DNA from: an uncultured Bacilli bacterium
GTDB lineage: Bacteria; Bacillota_I; Bacilli_A; RF39; UBA660
Assembly (NCBI GenBank): GCA_947626425.1
Contig: CANQRX010000061.1
Span: 1 to 8,253, forward strand
Reading direction: 5' to 3'
DNA length: 8,253 bases
Position 1 is the stretch's first letter; each line of letters starts with the position of its first letter. This document shows positions 1 through 6,124 of this stretch, one piece after another. The notes below the pieces were generated by a model. That model was not told the origin of the DNA. It worked only from the letters and a program-made list of their open reading frames with translations, and did no database searches. Both the position numbers and the translations under genes were made by a program.

Positions 1-92
1 GACAATATTAAATTTTTTAAATTACACATTTTTTAATGTTTTAGTATGTCAGTTTTATAAAAAGGAAAAGTTATGAAAAAACATAGTTTATT

Positions 93-101
93 TGGTATAA
101 T
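93..101 (+). promoter_or_regulatory. Extended -10 promoter element for the first paralogue
   Basis: TGGTATAAT gives a perfect TATAAT (96-101) with the extended TG one base upstream. No convincing -35 hexamer is seen at 16-19 bp; the best is a poor TTATGA-like stretch near 71-76, so the extended TG probably compensates. Transcription would start near 108, leaving a 5' leader of about 22 nt before the ATG at 130. The same TGGTATAAT is found in front of the HerA-like gene, which supports its being a real promoter type in this genome. Confidence 0.55.
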
Positions 102-129
102 AATAATTAGAGTAGAAAGTGAGTAGACT

Positions 130-2262
130 ATGAGTGCAAATTTAACTAATAATAAAGATAAAAAACTCTTAACAATTTTATACCAACCTATTGATGAAAC
201 TAATATGGATATTGAAGAAAAATATTTTCAAATTTTGGATTCGGTAATTGATGGAATCGTTGAATTAAGACTTCAAAAGTATAAAAGAGCTATGTCTTTT
301 ATGCAAATTGACACCTTTATGTCTTTAATATTAACAACATTACAACAAGCATCTTTAGAAGATGAAGAAGCCGAATTACTTTTTGGTGCTAAAAGCTTAA
401 GTAGACTTCTTAAAGAAAAATCTGGTTTTGTCATTTTTAATGAAACTCAATGCTACGATAAAATAAAAAAATTATATTTTAAATATAGTTTTAATGAACA
501 TTTACCAGAAAAAGAAGTATTTGCTTTTTATAATGAAATACTAAATCGTCGCGAAGATATTTTTAGAAGTAGGGAAAAAGAAAAGATTAAACAAGAATTA
601 TGTTTAACCCTTCCTTTAACTAGTAAAAAAAAGGAAGAATTAAATAATGGTAAATTGATTTCTAAAATATATGCATTTTTAAAAGATAAAGATTATAGTA
701 AACTAGGTATTAACTATGATGATTTATTATATCAATTTGCCAGTTTAAGAATTAGAATTAAAAATTTAAAAGAAGTAAAAAGATTAAAAATAAACATTGA
801 TAACAACCTTTTTAGATATTTTGAAGAATTGTTTGTTGGAGGAAATTTAACTCCTGAGATTATTTGTACAACCCTAAACATTTCCGACTTAAGATTGGGT
901 AAAAAAATATATCAAAAATATTTAACCTTTTTACTTAATTTTAAAGATAAAGTCAGTTTAACGCCAAAAGAACAAAAAATAGATGAAAATGATCGCTTAA
1001 AATTGGGTTTTAATTATAATAATTTTGTTATTGCTGAAGATAAAAAAACTCTGAAAACAGCCCAAAAAATAGTTTTAAGTTTTGATGAAACAACCAAAGA
1101 GGAAATACTCCAATATCCTAACCTATATTATCAACTATTTTGCTTGCTTCCTTTTATCAATTTGTTTCCTGAATTATCGTTTGACCAATTTAAAACAATT
1201 ATAAAAACTTACAAGGATGTTTATCCTAAATTAATGAAGGACCATCGCTATCCTGTTACAGCGATTGATACCCTTATTAATTATGCTAATGGGGCGTCTT
1301 ATGAAAAATTATATTATGATGCCATTTTAGGGAGTGTTGTATGTTCTTATATTCCTGATTATATGCGAAAAGATTACGTTGAAATATATTTTCAAATGCT
1401 AAATAAAACAACTAGTAATATTCCTTTAATTGATTATACGTTAGGTAATTATCATATTGAAAATTCCCAATTTAGTAATCCTGAGCGGTTATTAATTGGT
1501 CGTTATTTTCAAAAAACAAACAGTTGTATTGACTTATATAACCAATCAGGATGCGTTGCATATAAACAAGTTTTAACGAAACCAAATGCTAGTGTTATTT
1601 TAATTCATGACAAAAATACTAATCAATTTTTAGGGCGAATTTTAGTTTTTCGAGCTGATAATTTTTTGGTTTTGGCACCATATCTTAGCTTAAAAGGGCA
1701 ATTTCAATTAAATGCCGATGATTATCATATTTTAAGGAGTATTGCCAATCAATTTTTAACAGAAGCAACCAAGGCTAAAGATAACCTAACTTACGTCTTT
1801 ACAGCCGACCTTTCCTTTTTAAATAATGGGGTAATGAACTTAACTGGCCCTAAAATAAAAGACAAAAGAATTCCCAACTATTTTCCGCATGCCGATTTAA
1901 CAGAAGATGTTACACTTTTAGCAACCAAAAATGGTAAAGAAACTTTTGCTAGTCTAGCTAAAAATCTTCATTATAATGAACCAACATTCGTTTATTCCAA
2001 AAAAAGAAGAAAACCAACTAATCAAGGTAATTTAGAAGAAATAAATCGCTTAAGGGCTATTTATGCTTTAAAAAACAATCTTCCATTTTTACCAATAACC
2101 GATGCCCATAAAGTAATAATAGGTGAAGACTGGTATATTGAAAAAATGCCTGATGGAACTATTTTTAAAGCTATAGTTAATGAAAATTCCAATTCGCTAG
2201 AAGAACTAGCTTATTGGGAACGACAAATCGATGGAGTACGCACAACTAAGAAAAGAAGGTGA
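130..2262 (+). CDS. Uncharacterised 710-residue protein, first of a tandem paralogue pair
   Basis: I do not recognise this protein. It has no signal peptide or membrane segment and is expected to be cytoplasmic. The first ~230 residues look mostly helical and charged, including AFYNEILN (132-139), a REKEKIKQEL helix (148-157) and a KNLKEVKRLKI stretch (211-221). A possible helix-turn-helix lies at about 239-269. NYNNFVIA (295-302) precedes a second helical region. The best conserved block is RLLIGRY (453-459), SCIDL (465-469), then alternating strand-like segments around GRILVFR (502-508) and LVLAP (513-517), and a helix leading to TYVFTAD (554-560). PHADL (586-590), INRLRA (638-643) and GEDWYI (665-670) follow, and the tail is basic (KKRR). 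All these blocks recur in order in the next gene, which identifies the two as paralogues. The ATG at 130 follows a moderate Shine-Dalgarno (GAAAGTGAG, 115-123), and an in-frame TAG at 124-126 rules out any longer N-terminus. The gene reality is firm; the function is unknown. Confidence 0.9.
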   Translation: MSANLTNNKDKKLLTILYQPIDETNMDIEEKYFQILDSVIDGIVELRLQKYKRAMSFMQIDTFMSLILTTLQQASLEDEEAELLFGAKSLSRLLKEKSGFVIFNETQCYDKIKKLYFKYSFNEHLPEKEVFAFYNEILNRREDIFRSREKEKIKQELCLTLPLTSKKKEELNNGKLISKIYAFLKDKDYSKLGINYDDLLYQFASLRIRIKNLKEVKRLKINIDNNLFRYFEELFVGGNLTPEIICTTLNISDLRLGKKIYQKYLTFLLNFKDKVSLTPKEQKIDENDRLKLGFNYNNFVIAEDKKTLKTAQKIVLSFDETTKEEILQYPNLYYQLFCLLPFINLFPELSFDQFKTIIKTYKDVYPKLMKDHRYPVTAIDTLINYANGASYEKLYYDAILGSVVCSYIPDYMRKDYVEIYFQMLNKTTSNIPLIDYTLGNYHIENSQFSNPERLLIGRYFQKTNSCIDLYNQSGCVAYKQVLTKPNASVILIHDKNTNQFLGRILVFRADNFLVLAPYLSLKGQFQLNADDYHILRSIANQFLTEATKAKDNLTYVFTADLSFLNNGVMNLTGPKIKDKRIPNYFPHADLTEDVTLLATKNGKETFASLAKNLHYNEPTFVYSKKRRKPTNQGNLEEINRLRAIYALKNNLPFLPITDAHKVIIGEDWYIEKMPDGTIFKAIVNENSNSLEELAYWERQIDGVRTTKKRR
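2256..2262 (+). promoter_or_regulatory. Shine-Dalgarno of the second paralogue containing the stop of the first
   Basis: AAGGTGA lies four bases before the ATG at 2267. Its last three bases are the TGA stop (2260-2262) of the upstream gene. Ribosomes terminating on the first gene therefore sit on the initiation site of the second, the usual arrangement for translational coupling. The site also decides the start: the ATG at 2231, 25 bases further upstream inside the first gene, has no comparable ribosome binding site. Confidence 0.8.
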
Positions 2263-2266
2263 ACCA

Positions 2267-4363
2267 ATGAACAGTTTAGAAATTTTTGAGAATTTAGAAA
2301 ATGAAAATATTCAAGAACGATATTTTTATTTTTTTGACAAATTAATTGAAAAAATTATTATGTTTCGATGTATGGAACAAAGATATGTCCGAAATTTTAT
2401 GTCGATTGATGAACTAGATACTATTATTAAAAATAAGTGCGACGAAGTCTTTGAAATTAAAGATGATAATTTAGATGATTTTATAAATCAAATTTACCAT
2501 TTAATAAATAAAGAATCTGAATTAATTAAACTAAGTGACATTAGAGAAATAATTAATACCATTTATTTGGAATACAGCTATGTTGGGGAATTTCCTAAAT
2601 ATAAAATAAATGCTTTTTATACTAAAATTTTAAATGCCCAAGATAATATCTTCTGTGCCCAAGAAAAAGAAAAAGTTGAACAATCCTTAAAATCAATTTT
2701 AAGCTTAACTTCTAAAAGAGAAAAAACAATTATCCAAGGTAAACAACTTAATTATGTTTTAAGCTTACTAAAAGAGCACAAATATCCAGAACTAAGAACT
2801 TCTCAAGAACTATTAGCAGAGGAAATAAAAGATTTAAGATATGTTATTACTAGATTAAAAGACGTGAAAAAAGCCAAAATTACCATAACCGAAGAGCGAT
2901 TTCAAAAATTAGAACAAGCATTCTTAAACGGTTCGTTAAATGTTTTGGAAACGCAAAAAATTCTTCCCGATGTTCCAAGTAATGTTTGCAAAACTATTTT
3001 TCAAAAATACTACCGAATTTTATTAAAATATGTAGGCAATGTCAAATATCCTCAAGAGACCTTTGATATTTCGCCATCTTTAAAAAACAAACAAGGCTAT
3101 AATTATAATAATTTTGTTATTGCGGATAAACACCGTTTTCAAGAAAATATGAAGCTATTACAAGCTAGTTTAAGCAATGACGAAATGAATTTTTTACTAA
3201 GTAATGAATTTTTATTAAAATTGGTTTTCTTTGCTAATATTTTTCCCGAATTTTCAATCGATAGTATGACCGAAATTATTAAAAACTACGATAAAATTAA
3301 AGAAAAATTACAAAATAAAAGAAGTGAAAATAAACTTTTAAATGAAGAAGAATTATTTTTAACTAATTTTGATTTAGTATTGCATATGCTTAAAAATTGG
3401 ACTCATGTTAACGATTTAATTGAAGTTGTTTTAGGCGAAGATACTTTTGCTGTGATCCCTGAATTTCGGGAAGGGGCTTATACGGAAGCTTTTTTACAGT
3501 CTTTGTCTAAATATGAATTAACAATTCCAACAGTCCAAGGTGAGTATAAAAATTATGTTTATGAAATTGGTAATGTCTTTGATTCGCGAAGATTATTAAT
3601 TGGTATTTACAGTAATAGCTGCGTTGATTTATTTAGAACATTAGGTGCAAAGACATATTTGGATGTTTTAACCCAACCAGATGCCGATGTTTTCATGTTA
3701 AGTGATAAAAATCATCAATTTGCGAAAAGAATTTTAGTTTTTCGAAAAGGAAATTGTTTAATTTTAAGCGATGTTCATACCAAAAATAATGAACAAGCTC
3801 CCTTAGGTGAAAATCGGAAACTAGTTGATTTTTTAGCCCAAACTTTAATGACAGCCGCTAAGAAAAATCACGACAATGTTAAATATGTTTTAGGAACAAA
3901 CACTTACTCAACAGGCAGTGATTTAGTTATTAAAGATAATGCGTTTTTTAAAAAATTACCTCATGCCGATTTTTCTAGTGAATTACGAGTTATATGCGGG
4001 GCCAATCATCAAACCCCAAAAGAAATATTACAAGATATTGATTTTGATATTAAACCCCTTAAAACTTATTTAGTTCCAAGAACGATTAAAACTAATGCCA
4101 AAGCGGCCGATATTAATCGCATCAGAGCTTTAAAATGTTTACAAGATTATTATGAAACTGGCCAAGAAATCAAAAATTTTTCCAAAGCTAAAGATGAAGA
4201 TTACACTTATATCATTGCTGGTTTAGATTGGTATCTTGCGGTAACAAAAAATAACGAATTAGAACAAATGGTAATTAATAATTCTTATTTAAGTGTTATG
4301 GAATTTAATGAATATAAAGGTTCATTATTGAAAAATAGGCAAGAAATCAAGCATAGATTATGA
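2267..4363 (+). CDS. Uncharacterised 698-residue protein, second of the tandem paralogue pair
   Basis: I do not recognise this protein. It is a divergent paralogue of the preceding gene, colinear over its whole length. Matching blocks, numbered from the ATG at 2267, are AFYTKILN (116-123), QEKEKVEQSL (132-141), TRLKDVKKAKI (195-205), NYNNFVIA (279-286, identical in both), RLLIGIY (442-448), SCVDL (451-455), RILVFR (488-493), LPHADF (564-569), INRIRA (616-621) and GLDWYL (652-657). The strand-strand-helix-strand pattern after SCVDL is kept, ending in KYVLGTN. No signal peptide or membrane segment is visible, and no Walker A or recognised nuclease signature was found. The ATG at 2267 is chosen for its Shine-Dalgarno; starting at 2231 would add 12 residues (MEYAQLRKEGEP) with no counterpart at the start of the paralogue. 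Such divergence with retained order suggests an old duplication whose copies have specialised, perhaps as a heteromer; that is inference. Its TGA stop supplies the TG of the extended -10 in front of obg. Confidence 0.9.
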   Translation: MNSLEIFENLENENIQERYFYFFDKLIEKIIMFRCMEQRYVRNFMSIDELDTIIKNKCDEVFEIKDDNLDDFINQIYHLINKESELIKLSDIREIINTIYLEYSYVGEFPKYKINAFYTKILNAQDNIFCAQEKEKVEQSLKSILSLTSKREKTIIQGKQLNYVLSLLKEHKYPELRTSQELLAEEIKDLRYVITRLKDVKKAKITITEERFQKLEQAFLNGSLNVLETQKILPDVPSNVCKTIFQKYYRILLKYVGNVKYPQETFDISPSLKNKQGYNYNNFVIADKHRFQENMKLLQASLSNDEMNFLLSNEFLLKLVFFANIFPEFSIDSMTEIIKNYDKIKEKLQNKRSENKLLNEEELFLTNFDLVLHMLKNWTHVNDLIEVVLGEDTFAVIPEFREGAYTEAFLQSLSKYELTIPTVQGEYKNYVYEIGNVFDSRRLLIGIYSNSCVDLFRTLGAKTYLDVLTQPDADVFMLSDKNHQFAKRILVFRKGNCLILSDVHTKNNEQAPLGENRKLVDFLAQTLMTAAKKNHDNVKYVLGTNTYSTGSDLVIKDNAFFKKLPHADFSSELRVICGANHQTPKEILQDIDFDIKPLKTYLVPRTIKTNAKAADINRIRALKCLQDYYETGQEIKNFSKAKDEDYTYIIAGLDWYLAVTKNNELEQMVINNSYLSVMEFNEYKGSLLKNRQEIKHRL

Positions 4364-4369
4364 TATAAT
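4361..4369 (+). promoter_or_regulatory. Extended -10 promoter element for obg
   Basis: TGATATAAT: a perfect TATAAT (4364-4369) with TG in the extended position, where TGA is also the stop codon of the upstream gene. No good -35 is seen at normal spacing. Initiation would fall near 4375-4377, immediately before the strong Shine-Dalgarno AAAAGGAGG (4375-4383), giving a leader of only about 15 nt. It would let obg be expressed independently of the paralogue pair, although read-through from upstream is also likely, because no terminator is seen between the genes. Confidence 0.5.
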
Positions 4370-4390
4370 AGCCTAAAAGGAGGACGTTTT

Positions 4391-5665
4391 ATGTTTGTTG
4401 ATGAGGTTAAACTTAAATTAATTGCTGGCAAAGGGGGAGATGGTTGTACATCTTTTCGACGGGAAAAATATATTCCGATGGGAGGACCAGATGGTGGTTC
4501 AGGAGGTAAAGGGGGCAATATCGTTTTTATTGCCGAAAAAGGACTAAGAACCTTAATTGATTTACGTTATCATAAAATTGTCAAAGCCCATAAAGGCGAG
4601 AATGGCCAAGGAAAAAATAAAACCGGAATGTCGGCCGATGATATTATTATTAAAGTCCCATGTGGAACTACCATTTTTGATGATGACACTGGTTTAGTTA
4701 TAGCTGATTTAACTAAAGATAAAGAAAGTCTTATTGTTGCTAAAGGTGGAAGAGGAGGACGTGGTAATACCGCTTTTGCTACTCATGAAAATCCAGCACC
4801 TAGTTTTTCTGAAAAAGGCGAACCTGGAGAAGTTCGTTATGTTCGCTGCGAATTAAAGTTACTAGCAGATGTTGGGTTAATAGGTATGCCGAGTGTTGGC
4901 AAATCCTCAATTCTAGCAAGTGTATCAGCTTCTAAACCGAAAATAGCAAGTTATCATTTTACCACCTTGGCTCCTAATTTAGGGGTTGTAACATTAAAAG
5001 ATCAATATACCTTTATTTTAGCTGATTTACCAGGAATGATTGAAGGAGCATCCTTAGGAGTAGGGCTTGGACAGCGCTTTTTAAAACATGCTTCCCGAAC
5101 CAAAATTTTGGCCCATGTTGTGGATATGGGAGCAAGTGAAGACCGAAATCCAATCGAAGATTACGAAATAATTCGCAAAGAAATCGTTTTATATAGTGAT
5201 AACTTAGCCAACAAAAAAGAGGTCGTCGTTGCCAATAAAATGGACTTACCTCACGCTAAAGAAAATTTAGAAAAATTTAAGAAAAAATACCCTGATAAAG
5301 TCGTTTTTGAAATATCCGCCTTAACTAATCAAGGGATAGATGAATTATTAAATTATTTACAAAAAGAATTACAAACAATTTCCGATATTAATCTTTATGA
5401 TGCCGAAGAATTTGAAAGTACAATCGTTTACCGTTTTAAAAATGAATCACCGTACACCATTACCAAAGAAGAAGGAATATGGGTAATTCGGGGCAAAGCC
5501 ATTGAAAAACTATTTGCAATGACTAAGTTTGAAGAAGATGAAGCTGTTGAAAGATTTAGTCGTCAGCTTAAAAAAATGGGAATTGAAGATGAATTAAACC
5601 GCTTAGGAGCCAAAAAGGGCGATGAAATTCAGATTAATGATTACATTTTTGAGTATTTAGATTAG
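4391..5665 (+). CDS. obg: Obg/CgtA family ribosome-assembly GTPase
   Basis: Obg is an essential P-loop GTPase that binds the 50S ribosomal subunit during maturation and links GTP/ppGpp levels to ribosome assembly and growth. All three domains are present in 424 residues, the normal family length. The glycine-rich Obg fold occupies about 1-158, with the hallmark FRREKYIP (22-29), GGPDGGSGGKGG (31-42) and KGGRGGRGN (118-126). The G domain follows: G1 GMPSVGKSS (165-173), switch I around FTTLAPNLG (190-198), G3 DLPG (212-215) followed by MIEGA, G4 NKMD (282-285) and G5 SAL (309-311). A C-terminal OCT domain covers about 340-424. G1 ends GKSS where GKST is commoner, a conservative change. The ATG at 4391 has a near-perfect Shine-Dalgarno (AAAAGGAGG) seven bases upstream. 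The usual neighbour rpmA is not upstream; the unknown paralogue pair is there instead. Its stop overlaps the stop of a small convergent gene. Confidence 0.98.
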   Translation: MFVDEVKLKLIAGKGGDGCTSFRREKYIPMGGPDGGSGGKGGNIVFIAEKGLRTLIDLRYHKIVKAHKGENGQGKNKTGMSADDIIIKVPCGTTIFDDDTGLVIADLTKDKESLIVAKGGRGGRGNTAFATHENPAPSFSEKGEPGEVRYVRCELKLLADVGLIGMPSVGKSSILASVSASKPKIASYHFTTLAPNLGVVTLKDQYTFILADLPGMIEGASLGVGLGQRFLKHASRTKILAHVVDMGASEDRNPIEDYEIIRKEIVLYSDNLANKKEVVVANKMDLPHAKENLEKFKKKYPDKVVFEISALTNQGIDELLNYLQKELQTISDINLYDAEEFESTIVYRFKNESPYTITKEEGIWVIRGKAIEKLFAMTKFEEDEAVERFSRQLKKMGIEDELNRLGAKKGDEIQINDYIFEYLD

Positions 5666-5678
5666 CTTTCTAATTTAA
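5657..5678. terminator. Possible weak hairpin across the converging stop codons
   Basis: TTAGATTAG (5657-5665) can pair with CTAATTTAA (5670-5678) around a CTTT loop. On the + strand RNA this is a 9-bp stem with one G-U pair; on the - strand RNA that pair becomes a C-A mismatch. It spans the stop of obg and the stop of the convergent small gene, where a shared terminator would be expected. However, the stem is AT-rich and no U-tract follows on either strand, so classical intrinsic termination is doubtful. It could be chance in such AT-rich DNA. Confidence 0.3.
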
Positions 5679-5982
5679 TAACGGAACCAACCACAAATTT
5701 TTGGCTCATATTTTTAGGTAATACTAGAATATGGGTTTTATTTTTCGGTTCTTTATAATAAATTAATCGATTTTTAGTTACATTTTTATTAATATCTAAA
5801 ACTTGGTGTTCATCATTAATTTCTAAAATATCAACCTGATCTTTAGCAAAAAAAGTTGTCATAAAATTAGTATTGGGATACCATAATCCTTCATTATCAT
5901 CAAAATCCTTCATTTTTAATTTTTGAGAAAATTGTTTTATTTCCGTTAGTTCTAATTTTTTCAAACCCATCTTTAATTTCAT
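5662..5982 (-). CDS. Small uncharacterised protein, 106 residues
   Basis: I do not recognise this protein. It begins MKLKMGLKKLELTEIKQF and is predicted soluble: a basic amphipathic N-terminal helix, an acidic and aromatic middle (DFDDNEGLWYPNT, about 26-38), then several strand-like stretches such as QVDILEIN (46-53), RLIYY (69-73), THILVLP (80-86) and KFVVGSVIKL (91-100). It has no membrane segment and no cysteines. The start is the ATG at 5982-5980, not the GTG three codons upstream, because that GTG is part of the Shine-Dalgarno sequence. A good promoter precedes it. It runs convergently towards obg, with the two stop codons overlapping by four bases, and divergently from the HerA-like gene across a 142-bp shared control region. 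The promoter, ribosome binding site and clean ends argue for a real gene; its function is unknown. Confidence 0.8.
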   Translation of the reverse strand: MKLKMGLKKLELTEIKQFSQKLKMKDFDDNEGLWYPNTNFMTTFFAKDQVDILEINDEHQVLDINKNVTKNRLIYYKEPKNKTHILVLPKNMSQKFVVGSVIKLES

Positions 5983-5986
5983 ATAT

Positions 5987-5994
5987 ATCACCTC
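5987..5994 (-). promoter_or_regulatory. Shine-Dalgarno that sets the start of the small - strand gene
   Basis: On the - strand this reads GAGGTGAT, an almost full match to the anti-Shine-Dalgarno, with the GAGG core eight bases before the ATG at 5982. The GTG at 5991-5989, an alternative start that would add three residues, lies inside this site and cannot be both ribosome binding site and start codon. Confidence 0.85.
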
Positions 5995-6023
5995 ATGATT
6001 AATTATATATTGTAGTCTTTAAT

Positions 6024-6052
6024 TTTAGAACAAACGACAAAAAAAATGTCAA
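6024..6052 (-). promoter_or_regulatory. Sigma-A type promoter of the small - strand gene
   Basis: On the - strand a perfect -35 TTGACA (6052-6047) is followed by a 17-bp spacer and a -10 TCTAAA (6029-6024) with four of six consensus positions. The spacer ends in TGT, so the -10 also has the extended TG. Transcription would begin near 6017, giving a leader of roughly 35 nt that carries the strong GAGGTGAT site. It is the only promoter in the window with a consensus -35. Confidence 0.65.
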
Positions 6053-6071
6053 GATTATTAATTTTAAATTA

Positions 6072-6103
6072 AATTTATTAAAAGTATGGTATAATTTATT
6101 AAA
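6072..6103. repeat. 11-bp direct repeat, 21-bp period, around the HerA-gene promoter
   Basis: AATTTATTAAA occurs at 6072-6082 and again at 6093-6103. The two starts are 21 bp apart, about two helical turns, so a protein bound to both would sit on one face of the DNA. The second copy overlaps the end of the -10 element (6090-6095) and the first lies just below where a -35 would be. The position suits an operator, but the repeat is pure A/T in A/T-rich DNA and may be chance. Confidence 0.3.
6087..6095 (+). promoter_or_regulatory. Extended -10 promoter element for the HerA-like gene
   Basis: TGGTATAAT contains a perfect TATAAT (6090-6095) and the extended TG. No -35 hexamer is recognisable at 16-18 bp; that stretch is featureless A/T. 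The transcript would start near 6102, about 23 nt before the ATG at 6125. The nine bases are identical to the element at 93-101 in front of the first paralogue. The -35 of the divergent small gene lies about 38 bp away, so the two promoters could influence each other. Confidence 0.6.
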
Positions 6104-6124
6104 GATTAGAAGAGGATGGTTGAT

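Noticed and set aside
1..72. Possible terminator or -10 (TATAAA, 56-61) in the left edge
   Set aside because: No stable stem or U-tract is visible and no -35 stands at proper spacing; the stretch is featureless A/T.
130..2262. TGA read as tryptophan (Mycoplasma code)
   Set aside because: Reading through the TGA at 2260 gives a short nonsense extension with further in-frame TGAs, while the tryptophans checked in the conserved genes are TGG.
2231..2266. Upstream ATG at 2231 as the start of the second paralogue
   Set aside because: It lies inside the first gene without a ribosome binding site, and the extra 12 residues have no counterpart in the paralogue. The ATG at 2267 has AAGGTGA four bases upstream.
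4285..4518. 77-codon open frame on the - strand rich in proline
   Set aside because: It is the antisense of the glycine-rich start of obg and crosses the gene junction; no promoter or ribosome binding site was seen, and the proline run is just the complement of glycine codons.
6116..6124. ATG at 6116 as start of the HerA-like gene
   Set aside because: It is in frame and cannot be fully excluded, but the AGAGG site directly abuts it; the spacing fits the ATG at 6125.
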